Shown: positions 1 through 12,200 of the stretch, in pieces
How positions within the stretch are numbered: position 1 is the stretch's first letter
Layout of the letters: each line of letters begins with the position of its first letter
Source of the DNA: Magicicada septendecula
Taxonomy: Eukaryota; Arthropoda; Insecta; Hemiptera; Cicadidae
Length of the DNA: 64,000 nt
Direction of reading: 5' to 3'
Assembly (NCBI GenBank): GCA_034769895.1
Contig: CM068367.1
Span: 1,313,379,046 to 1,313,443,045 of the forward strand
Made by a program: the position numbers and the translations under genes
Notes under the pieces: generated by a model
Database searches by the model: none
What the model saw: only the letters and a program-made list of their open reading frames with translations
Told to the model about the DNA's origin: nothing

Positions 1-47
1 AACACGTGGCTTGGTACTAAATATTTGGAATTACTCCTTTTAAACAT
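1..47 (+). repeat. Penelope-like element tail (end of a copy lying outside the window)
   Basis: The first ~47 bases match, with few changes, the tail that follows the foldback element at about 37,889-37,937 and 51,872-51,920. There the same tail ends exactly at an 11-bp target duplication. The window therefore opens on the last bases of another copy of that element, with host flank starting near position 48. The family assignment rests on the hammerhead-like cores in the other copies. Confidence 0.6.
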
Positions 48-1353
48 TAAGAAAGTTAGCTTTCTTATTTTGCTGTCAGCTGTTTACAGTTCTATAAATA
101 TTAAGTGAATGTAATATGTTGATTACTGAAGAACAAGTATTTCTAAAAACGTTACAAGCATGGTATAAGTGGTGTTATGGAATAGTGGCAAAATAATTTT
201 GCAAGTGGCCACAGTGAAGAAAAATTTCACTACGGTATTTTTTTATTCACTAAGAAATATGAAGAACATATGCTTGGTATTAGACAGACCATGAAGTGGT
301 CCTACAAGAAACTAATGACTGAAGAAAAATAGGAAACAGCATCTACTTCCTTGGTACAGAGTCCATCTAATGCAGTTAGGGGATAATATGCAGAGTATCA
401 CATTCCAAAGAGTTCAGTTCATAACATTGTAAGTTTAAGCTGTAAAACTTACATTCATTAAGTTTAATCTTGACATTCACAGACAGGGTAATTGGAGAAG
501 AGGAGCTGTTGAGCGCAATGACTTGAGGGTCACTGGTATATGACAGTATTTGAAATTGTATGTTATGTTCAGTACTGAACCATGCAGTATCTCAGAAGAT
601 GGATTTGCGTTAATTTATTTGGTCTATTACATGGATTTAAAAGATTGTTTTTACCCATTGCATTGTATTATACTTAATGTTTAACATCAACATCGGTTCG
701 ACAGCCCTGTGGGCCCTGGCCTTCTTCAGAAGATTTTCCCATTCTTAATTTTTAATACTGGCATTTTTGTAAAATATTTATATTTGTATATAACTGTTTA
801 TGAATGGATGTAGAAATTGTATGCTCACACATGGTCCAGTATGCGTTGTGAAGTGCCTTTGTATATAATGGTGTGCTTATGAACATCACTGTAGATAGAG
901 TTAGGTATATTTTTTAAAGTAAAAATGCATATACAAAGCAGAAAACTTTTCACTTTTGTAAACATGTGCATCATTTTAATTGTGTGTGTGCCCATGGGTG
1001 TGTTTGTAACGTGTCCATAAGTTTATCAAGGATTTAAAAAATTCAAGGTAACCAAAACATGGTACACTGAAATACTGTAATTTTTCTGTGATAAACATTT
1101 GTGTTTCTACACACGTAATGAATGTGACATTAAGGTTTTTATAGCAGTCTAATAAACATACACAACTTTTTTAAATATAATTTTTATTTTATGTATAGTT
1201 TGTATTTTATTTATGAATTTAGTTTTTGTATAAATATAAGGTCATAGTCATGAAATGTATATTCTTAAATATGATTATTAGTAAATAACACTGCTTTTTG
1301 TGTGAAAGATCAAATAAATATTTTACATAATGTCAACTGAATATTGCATTTTT
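48..1353. other. 3' flank of ZCRB1, no gene seen
   Basis: AT-rich sequence without a convincing reading frame. It contains the presumed 3' UTR of ZCRB1 (minus strand, just below 1,354). A weak hammerhead-like block lies on the minus strand at 695-729: a CTGAAGA core followed by GAAC instead of GAAA. This suggests an old Penelope-type remnant. Confidence 0.5.
1206..1211 (-). terminator. Candidate polyadenylation signal of ZCRB1
   Basis: Read on the minus strand this is AATAAA, about 143 nt downstream of the ZCRB1 stop codon. A second AATAAA lies at 1,183-1,188. No transcript evidence is available, and AT-rich DNA gives such hexamers by chance. Confidence 0.35.
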
Positions 1354-1488
1354 TCAATCACTGACTTCCTCTTCATCACTGAAATAAGCATTCCTTTTAA
1401 TCCGTTTTCGCTTTATCTGAGACTCTTCTAATCTATAATCACCAGCTGCCACTTTCTGCTGATACTTCTCGATTTCTGCTTGCTCTTG
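1354..1488 (-). CDS. ZCRB1: ZCRB1 exon 5 (C-terminus)
   Basis: 45 codons including TGA, residues 191-234. It starts after the TTTTCCAG acceptor with [11 protein letters not shown] and ends in a basic KRKRIKRN run and [11 protein letters not shown], the conserved family terminus. Confidence 0.95.
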   Translation of the reverse strand, partial: QEQAEIEKYQQKVAAGDYRLEESQIKRKRIKRNAYFSDEEEVSD

Positions 1489-4400
1489 CTGGAAAACAAC
1501 AGTATCAAGATGACATTCATACACAGGATTTTTGTTATAAAAAACGTATCGTTCTTCCCTAAGGATGATAAACAGGAAGCATGTATAACATGTTATATGA
1601 AAATTTAAAGATATGAAATTTGAAAGGAGTTCTAATTTGTTTCTGTTTTTGCAGCTATGGAACAACAGCCAAAGCTGTTTACACCAATCATTATTAGTAC
1701 TGTTTCTATTAATGTTGTTTTACATAACTTTTTCTGTACTGCTTTTACCAATGTGTATCTCTTTTACTAAGCGCATTTTTTTTTTTTTTTTTTGTTCCTT
1801 CAAGTGATCCACAGTTCTTTCATACAAACACTCACATACTTTATTGTAATGAATAACTAAAAATAAAAATATGTTAACGGAATGTTTTTTTTTAGTAGAT
1901 GTTGAAATACTGGAAAGCAAGACCTTTTTACTGTATGATTTTGACTGGCTATTAAATCACTTTGGTAAATCAATGCACAACTTGTAATTATTATTGTTCA
2001 TAGTACCGATAAAAAATATTCACTGTCGGTGTAATATTCACTGTCAAGTGTAAATCTAATTATAAATAGTTTTTAAAACTTACTTCCATCTTAATAGCTG
2101 CACTTAATGTTTCTAAATCTGGTTCTTCCTGTTCCTCTTCCGAGTCGTCACTCTTACCACCATCATTCTGCCAGTCGTCATCATCATCAAGACCAGAGTA
2201 CAGGGTTTCTCTTGCCTATAAAAATTATTAAAGAAAACTTTAGCACACCAAACGGTATTTTCTGTGTGCATATAATTTTTACTTTGCTAATTGTCTACAT
2301 CTTTTTTTCATTATGTCTTATGTATGTTCATTCCTAACCATAAGTCTTGTGATTTTGAGTACAGTTGTGCAGTATTTATAATTATTTCTGTTGCAAGTTA
2401 TGTATTTATACACACTTGTGTTTTGGCAGTGCTGGTCACCACAGAATTCTTAAAACAACTTTTATAAACTTAACTTTTACTAGAAAATAGACATAATAAT
2501 TTTACAAACACATGCAAGTACAGATTTGTTTATTATATAAGAAAAACAATTTTTAATTCTTATACATATTTTAGTTAACAGGTCATTCATTAGAATCAGT
2601 AGTCACAACTTGTTTAAATTCAGTTATTTAAAAAAAAAAAAGAGTCAATTAATTACATAAGTACCTTTACCCTTGTATAAATACCCTTTATATAAATTAT
2701 AAATTACCTTTTGGAGAGCAACATGATATTTTGGGTTATGTTGGACAGTGATGAGACATAGCAAAATTGAAAGTTAAGGGCATGGAAATAGCGAAACGCT
2801 TAGGTCAGAGGGGAAAGGCAATGTGGAGGGAGTCGCTGTGAGATGTGAGAAGAGAATTGTTGTTATTAGCGACGGTGCAGCCAACCTATGAACATTATTT
2901 CTAATAGTAACAAACACTCGCGACTGTTAAGGTTTGTTTGTAAATGTGTCACCATGAATCTATCTGTGTGTGTGTATGTGTGTGTGCATACAGTCACACA
3001 GCTGGCTTTAAAAAAAGAACTATATGTTTATCTTTTCCGACGTAAATCAAATAATAATAAGAATAATAATATTTTAATTGTAATACTATTCAAATCAAGC
3101 AAATGATGTAATATTCACATGTATCAGAATTTGTTGCTGTTACATATCAGAATGTTGTTTGGTTCTGTCATTGTGTACTGCTGAGACATAAAAAACTACA
3201 GCCTTTCTGACCGTTCTTATCGCAATGGAATTTGCAAACTGTACACTTCCACTCCTTAATTACACTCTACTATCTCTACAGTTTATCATAAAGGAACACG
3301 TTCTTCATATTAATTTAATTCCAAGAATCTTTTTAATACTGGACACCAAAACACTGTTTATTATTACTTCCCGTGTTTGATTATAAATAACTTTCCTGTC
3401 TTTGCTATCCATTTTAACAAATCTCGTTACTTAATGATAACACAAATAATTACGATAATGCGTAATTACAGAATAAAAACTACCAATAGAAATTAACTAA
3501 AAAATTAAATAACTAATAAAAATGAGTGACTGTAAAACAATGATACAATTGATAATAAATTGAAATAATAATAACAAAGGCAAGGACTGAGATAGTACGT
3601 CACACAGTAACTAACAGTGTACGGGTAACTAAAACATCACATGCAAGTTGGCAACACCTTCACTTGCATGTCAGCTGATTCTCCAGTACCCTCCCGCCAT
3701 TCACAATTTCAAAGTGGACTCGTCCATCCATAAACTGATTTCTGCGCATATGCCCTTAACTTTCAATTTTACTGTACTTGCCAACATGTATCAAAAATGA
3801 AGCAACAAAGGCACAGTGAGAGGCTGTGAATTTTTCCAGTCTAAAAATGCCTTATCTGTTTTATAATTTCAAATCAGCACGCAAATCAACCTGAAACAGT
3901 TTTCTGATATTAAAGGAATTTGACTATGATATAAGCAACAATCTATTTTTAATTTTATCTGGACAAGCCTTTACCAATTATGTTAGCTAATGACTCCTAC
4001 TTAGACACAATCATACTTTGATTACAAAATTGTGCAAACACTTTAAAAATTATTTTTCCAGAAACAAATGAGTCATTTAAGTTGGTTGACAGTAAAATGG
4101 ATAAGTGTTTGACAGTATTGACGCTGATCATTATTGAGACAGTTAGTAAAGCTATCCAAAGATGTTGGATTAGATGGAAAAGACCTAAGGATAATAGCTA
4201 CACTGTATTGGAACCAATCTGCAGTGGTTAGAGTAGATAAAGAGAAAACTGAAGAGATACAGATTCTGTGTGGAGTAAGACAAGTATGTATACTATCTCC
4301 ACTTTTATTCAACATCTACTCTGAAGGTATTTTTAGAGAAGCTTTAGATGAATGTGATGTGGGAATCTCTCTTGAACGGTGAAAGAGTAAATAACATTCG

Positions 4401-7400
4401 TTATGCGGATGATACCGTCATATTCGCAGATAGCTTAGAGGGCTACAACAACTAATGAATAGTGACAGAAAGCAGCCGTAGATATGGTCTAAGACATCAA
4501 TGCTACTAAAATGAAGCTAATGATTGTATCTAAGAACAGGTTCACAAACTACACCCTTAATATAAACCAAAGGCAATTTGAACATGTAAGCAAATGTACA
4601 TATCTTCATACTATAGTCAATGAACAACGGGACCGCTCTCGAGAAATAAAGAGCAGAATTGGAAAGGCAAGAGCAGTTTATTCAAAAGTAACAATTTAAC
4701 AATAAACACAAAGATAAGACTTTTATGCTGCTATGTATTCTCGGTCCTCTTCTATGGTGTAGAATTTTGGACTTTGACTGAAGCCACAACTAAAAAATTG
4801 GAATCTTTCAAAATGTGGCTATACCGTAGAATACTGAGCATTTCATGGACAGCATGTATAACTAATGCTGAAGTTCTTAGAAAGATGAAGAAAGAAAGGG
4901 AATTGATTAATAACACAGTGAAGATAAGAAAGCTTCAGTATCTGGGACGTCTCATGAGAAATGAACAGTGTAATGACCCTCGTTCCTCTAATTTCTGCAA
5001 GAGTGTAAAAGTGTCAGAGTGTAATTGGTGTATTGTGTCTTACCAATCCGTCGTCGCTCGGTAACGTAACTTACGCTGATTGAGTCCGTCGCGAACGTAC
5101 GAATAACCAGGTATCGAAGTCCTTACCTGAGGTTCACTAGGGGTGTATAAATCCCGGGTGGCGCCAAATTGTTTATTTTAAACAATTAAAAAATTTAGTA
5201 TTATCGGCGAGTCAGCTCAGGCGGTGGGGAGAATTCAAACTTGTTCCCGCCACTTATCGATTTTTACAATCAACCCAGCAGTTTGCTGTGTTTACTGCTT
5301 GAGCGCTTGCCGTCAATTCATAGCTGTTCGCTACAATGTACAACATTTATAATACACTTTCCTAATGAAAATAAAACACATTGGTTACACACAGTATTGG
5401 TTTATTAGTTAATGGTTATTACTTATTCAGTGACACAGGTTATATTTGGTTTTTTTATATTATTTTGCACCGGCAATTAATCTAAGACAATTTTCTCTGG
5501 GTTTTGACGAATTGATTCTGAACGTAACCGATACACCATAATGGCGTCTGTCGGAGTAGTATACAAAATATTTTCGTTCGATCGACTGGATTCTTGAGAT
5601 TACGATAAAAGGATTAGATGCAATTACAATAATAAAAATACACAACCTTACATTATTTCTACTTAAATAATATAACGTGTAGCTATAATTTGTTTTTTGG
5701 AGTGTAGTAAAAGTGTTTCAAAAGTTCGTAAACTAACAACAGGTTAATTTTTACGTTGACAAATTTTCAGTGTCTTAGTTTTTTATTTAATCTTTGAAAG
5801 AGAATACATTCAGTTTAGTGATAGTTCATATTACAGTGAGAAATAAATGATACTTAACACCTTAGTAGACTGGGTGTATGCAGTTGGTCTGGTAAAAAGG
5901 ACTTGAGCTCCAATCGTATTCAAATTTCAATTGTTTGGGCTTCTGGCATCTTTTTCAATTTAATCGGAGCAATTTATTCATTTCTTTTTTGATTTAAATG
6001 GTCTTTGACATCAGTTAAATAGTTTCAGTCGTCGTCTGCTTCCTTCTCGTTCATTTGTGATAATTTGGTTTACTTTTATAACATTTTAAATTAAATATTT
6101 GGTTGTTCAAAATTTGGCTTCTGTTCTCCGAGAGCATCGCTTTACGAGTAACGATATTCAACGGTAATTCCGTCCCTAACGGCAGTTGCCATGGTTACTA
6201 ATTAAATCTGATTGGTTAATCTGGCTATAAATCCATTGTTATAAAAATCTGAATTCTTTTCAAAATCCTTGTATATCTTCTGATTGCTTTCATTCCGTTA
6301 TCTTCCTTCCTAAGTATTAATTATTATCACTGTTATTTGTATTTTCTTCCAAAGATTATTTTGGTATCCCACAAGATTGGGTTATTTCATGTTTTATAAT
6401 TTTACAATTATTTTAATATTTCCTAATTACATTTCTCTTTTGATTTAAGTCCTTATTCTAATATTTTGCTTTTAATAAGATTTACAATTTATCCTTGGTT
6501 GATTATTCGCCTTGGATTTGTTAATTACTTTGTTATTTTCATACAATTGGTATTTGTTGGTGTTTGACAGTTAGGCATTTCTTAAGCCTAAGTAGCCGTT
6601 ACTGATTTTTACTTATTTCATATACATTATATCTCATTTTAGCCTAATGCTTTATTTTGTTCTTATAACTGGTTTTGTTACCTATTGATGTGTTTTGGTT
6701 CTGTTTTTGTGTTATTTGTATGTTACTACTATTTTATACATCATGTATGTATTGCTAATTACTTAGTAATTGGTTTTCTTGTTTTCTAAGTCATATATTG
6801 CTTTACTTTCTTACTTATTTACTCCGCCAATGTCAACATATTGCTATTATTTACTATTTTTTATCACACAAAATACAACATTTAGGTCTATGGTTGGTAT
6901 AATTACCCCAGCCATATCCTATTCATAAATTTGCTTAAACAATTATTTAACAATTAGTAGGTAATATTGGTGTACAATTCATTGCATTTTATTTTATTTT
7001 TTGGGTGATAAACAACCTCACCTCTTTTGAACTTACTTCAATAATTATCCCTTATAACATGGGTGTTTATTGATTGTTTTAAACTTCTTATTTTATACAT
7101 AATTTTTACCTTCACTCCATGGTAACACTATCTGTTTACTCTTTCATGGGATTCTCACTTTTAAATACTATTATATACTTTTAAACTTTACAGTAAGATT
7201 CTTTTCTAATCAATACAGTTAACATCACTCTTCAGTGTTCATTACTTCTTAATTAATTGTTTATTTTAAATACTATTCTTAACAACTTTCTTAAATATTA
7301 ATATTGTTCACTATTAAACCTTTAGTGTTTGTTATTTTTACTAAGTGTTTATCTTAGCTTTCACTATTTTTCCTATTGCTATCATTGACAACATTTTTAT

Positions 7401-9223
7401 TTACTCATCACCTTCGTTTTTAAATTATCTTGTGTTTATTATAATTTATTTAGTGTTTTTTCTCTATCATTTTACTTTAGGGTTTTTTCACTTTCACTAT
7501 GGGCACTCTTAAACTTTTTATTTGAGTGTTTATTAGTGGGTAATCCCTATCATTACTTTTCTTTGTCACTTAGTTATTTTCAGTTTATTTCTCACTATCT
7601 CAACATCTCTCTCTTTCTTTACACATATTATTTATACTTACTAAGTTCATGTCTTTCTCTATTTCTTACTTACATATACTTCTAATTCTTGGGTTCGTGT
7701 ATTTTTATTTATCAGGTTTTATTAATTATTAATTACATTTGTCACTTATTCAATACTAATATTTATCTTTTATATTGTTTCTTTACCGGTTTCGATTCCT
7801 TTATGATATTTGATTGTATCATTTCCCCCTTCTTTCTTCTCTACTACTTGTCTCCTTTTATTTTGGTTCTTATCTGGCCGATCTCTGGGGTCGTTTGTCT
7901 GTCAGTCTAGTCTGTGAGTTTCTTTAATAATCACTTTTAGTTTATAATTCTTCCTCCTTCTTTCTTAATTACATTTTATCTCCTTATTCTCTTCATTATT
8001 TATTTATTAAAATATATTACTTTTTAGCATTTCTTACATACTTATAGTTATCAAATATGATCTGAATTTGGCGATGTTATAACAGTGATTTTGCTTATTG
8101 CAGTCCATACTACAGGGAAAAGTACTTGGAAAGAGAGGAGTTGGGCGACCAAGAATCAAATGGCTAAGAAATTTAAGGACCTGGTTCGGCATGAATACAA
8201 CTGACTTATTCCGTCCAGCAGTACAGAAAGTTAAAATGATATCCAACATCCAAAACAGACGGGAACTATCAGAAGATCCAAAGATGTACATCTTTTTTAT
8301 TTTATATACAACATTCTGAATGACGTATACTGGTGATAGGGTAGAAGTCATAAAATAGTCTAAAAATTTTTTGTGTGGGTTTATTTTAATTAATCCATAG
8401 AGCTCAAGGAATACCGATGGACTACAAGGAAATGCCATGTTGGTTCACTAACCACTTAATCGTGTCTGCCTTTTCTTTAGTTAGTGATGTTGGAGATGAA
8501 TTTATTTGTATATTATGGTAGGAGGCACCGTATATTACTATTACTGTTTTTTTTTTTTTATTCAAGTTTAGAATAAACATTTGAGTAAGCAACTTTTCAT
8601 AATTTTCATAGTTCATGTCATCTGATAATTTGCCTTGTTTGGGGCCCAATTTAATTATTAAGAACGCATTGAATACAAACCCATTTTCACCAACGTGAAC
8701 TACAGCTACCTGCTGTCCTTTGTTTATCATTGTTTCAGGCCACTTTTGTTATTCTGTCCATGTTTTTGTAACTTATATGGAACTATTAAAGTAGATTTTA
8801 TCTGTGTTTACTACATGGTGCTGTTATTCTCTATCGCTGGATTTCTCTTCAATAGTCAAGTCTTAAATTTGTAATGTCATATTTTTCTACTGAAATTTTT
8901 CTCTTGCATTCATCATGTTTCCATCGCACGCTCATTTGACAATTAATGTGCTTCAGAATAAATAAACTACCATTGTTATTAATTTGTTCTTTTAAAATTC
9001 TTGACTTTTAGTGTTGGACTATCCCTTCTATTGTGTGATGTAATTCATCAAATAGTACACTTGTTGAAATTGTCTAAATGACATGCACACAGAATATAAT
9101 TTTCTGACAACGTATTGTCAACAAGAAGGAACCACTAACATGTATGTTACTGTTAAAAAATGCAAACTCATATTGTTCACTATTATACTGAAATTTCAAA
9201 TTTTACCATTTATTTTTTAAAGC

Positions 9224-9256
<33 letters not shown>

Positions 9257-12200
9257 GGATTATGACTACATTGTTTTTAGTGATATATACAAATTTATAG
9301 TGTTACAAGTTGATATTATATAATTTTTTTACTTAATCAAATAGGAAATGTGTTAGTTCAGTAGTATGGTAACCCATATCTGTCATAAATTTCACATTAC
9401 AATATAGGCATGCGTTACGGTACAATTGTGACGTTAAAAAATAGGCCGAAAATATCTTCAATATATGAAATCCACTACCAGGACTTACCTGTTATAACTA
9501 CGCTTACCTGCTGCAGAAATTTTATCAGAAGCCCAGAGTCGCCACCTATATCTTTGAAGGACAGATATGGAGACCTTTACACTTTACCTTAATAAAACGG
9601 ACAATTTACCAATCTGACCCCACCCAATTCAGAAAGATTCCGGAACGTTTAGACGAATTCCGCAACACAGAAATGAGAAAGTGGTAATGACGAAATAACT
9701 TAGTCTAACACATTTTTGTTATGAAAAGAATGCTTTACTTACTAAATACGGACATCCTTAATCCGAAAACATAAACTGAGTTGGTTACATGACTCTTACA
9801 TTTACAATATGATTTTTACTTACAAGGTAGCCCAGCTTTGCTCATTCACTCTATCACACCCCATACAAACCCTTTTTCAAATGTTATAAAAAATTAGCAA
9901 AAAAAATAGTTATTCTTTAAGGATCACGGTTTCGTTTTGCGTTAGTTTGATATGTGCGAGGCCGGCCGAACACGTGCTTTCGTTCCGGTCACACTTTATG
10001 TTATTAGCTGCTCTCGAATCATCACTGCACTGCACTATTTGTAACACCGTTCAATTCCTCGGGTCCCGGTCGGTCTTACTGGATTAATTACATTTTATAA
10101 CACCACCGACCGGGGCCTAAACGAAACGGTAAGCGTCTGTAGTTGGCGTCGGGTTCTAGTTGACTGTATGGCGTCTCTGACTAAGGTAGACTGCGCAACG
10201 TGGACCGCGAGCGGGAGAAAAGCGGCGGTTCACTGCCACCTGATTTTCGTTGTTGTAGAGGAAACCAATGCCTGTCATTTGTTTGCCACAGCTTCGTCCC
10301 ATGCTATGCATGTAATTTTTTGGAGTTAAGATAGCACATGATCTCAGCTAGGCACTGGCTGACGTCATTAAAGTGGGCAGTCCTTAGCAGCATTTCCTGA
10401 GGACTGCTGAAGAGACGATGAACAATTTCGTTTTCTAGCCATCTTGGTTTTTTGGTTGAAAGCGTCCCCCGAGCGCCTGCTGGAGTAGTTGCGCTCGTGC
10501 ATCGACACACATGTACAGATTTCTGAGAATTTCGTGGTGGGACGAATTCCTGACGACTTACACAATACAGTAACTGCGTCTCTGCTTGGTTCCAACGCTA
10601 TTTCGTTTACCATGTGTGCTCTGTTGTAACGGAATGAATATTTGTCGTACTATAAAGCTTTCACAATAATTTTTTAGAAAAACCCGCACAAAATGAAATA
10701 AATAAAATGTAATTACCCCATACGGTAAAAAATAAAATGACCCAAAATTGACACGTTACAATACCCCCTCAATGAGAATTCTGCTGTTCACAACAGAAGA
10801 AATCTCATTGATAACCCCGAAGAGGACCGGTGAGGAACTGGTGCCAACAACCCCTTTTTTTTTCTTACTCCTCATGGGTACACGACCCCCCTGGCTCAGC
10901 GACTATGGACTCATCTGAACGAGATCACTGGACTTCTCCGTAAGAGATCCCAATACCGAGAAATCGAACCGACAAGTACCACAGCACACCTCGCCTTTTA
11001 GCATGCTATCCCCAAATATCCTCAATCCCTGGCTTAAATTATGCCAGATCCTCCACCGATATGTTTCCCCTTGTATGCAAGCTGGGCTGCCTTTAGCAAA
11101 TACTGGGCTCACTCACACTCACATTACATATTACACCTTGGCAAATTCTTTAAAATTTACAAAAATTAAAAAAATTCAAAATTCAAAATAATATACTTTA
11201 TCAAAAATTCTCTTCATCATTTTTTGGTTTTCTTTAAAATGACTTAAGTTAAGCATTTTTTCTACTTGAACATCCTTAACCTAATATGTAATCACTTAGA
11301 ATCTAACAATACAATGCAATACAAAATAAATCAATAAACTAAACATGGTAAATACACCCATAATAAAATAATCATTACCTAAAATATTCATTCGCTGGCA
11401 GGCGAAAATCAAGTTTTTTTTTCAAAAATTAAAATTTCCAAAAAAAAATTTTAAAATTCAAGAAAAAATTTTAATTTTATTTAAATATTTCCTTTATATG
11501 CAGAAATTATTTTAAATTTAATTGAAATTGATTAAATAAACAAACTGAATTGACTTCCTACTGCACAAGCTTAGTATGTATATGACCTCATCAGCTGATC
11601 GAAACAAGGTCAAGTCCAAGACCCTTGACCTACATACGTTATGTATAAGTGACAACTGTGAATACATTAAACATCGGCAATATTCGAACTTGAAACACAA
11701 AACATAATAAAATAAAATATTTAAAATAACAAAATATTATTATAAACAATAAGCCAATTGCCATTTAAATTATTCAAAATAAACAATTCTTAATTTTACA
11801 TTACCAAATTCTATCAAAATTCTGTCACTGGTTTAGAAAATGAAATTTTTATATTCTTTATTACAAATCTCTCTTTATTTAACCATCTTATTCTCCATTC
11901 CTGTGGGTGATGTACATTATTTATTCTCATTTAATTTACTACTTGATCTGTATGCATATATCATCTTTATCTCTCCCTGACTCTAACCACTAACAACTTT
12001 TACTAACCTGACACCCATCTCTATTAAAAACATCCCCCAAAACACTCTCTAACCCCAACCTATCATTAAACTCAAATCGCCACCTTCTCTCTATATATAA
12101 AAAAATACTCTCTAACCCTTTGTACATAGGATATGTGTTTCCCTCCCAAAGCTCACTCCCTTATGTTGGTTCCTGGACTCCCCCTAGGTAACCCTTTCCG

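Noticed and set aside
695-729. Hammerhead-like motif on the minus strand near the window start
   Set aside because: The second core reads GAAC instead of GAAA and helix I does not pair, so I keep it only as a possible decayed relic.
5159-5167. TGGCGCCAA as a possible primer-binding site of a third LTR element
   Set aside because: No matching LTR pair, polypurine tract or TG/CA ends could be found within 4,971-8,080.
10304-10613. Two overlapping short open frames in a GC-richer stretch, repeated at 16,719-17,028
   Set aside because: They lie in the two LTRs of E1 and occur only because the LTR is duplicated; there is no homology, codon signal or start context.
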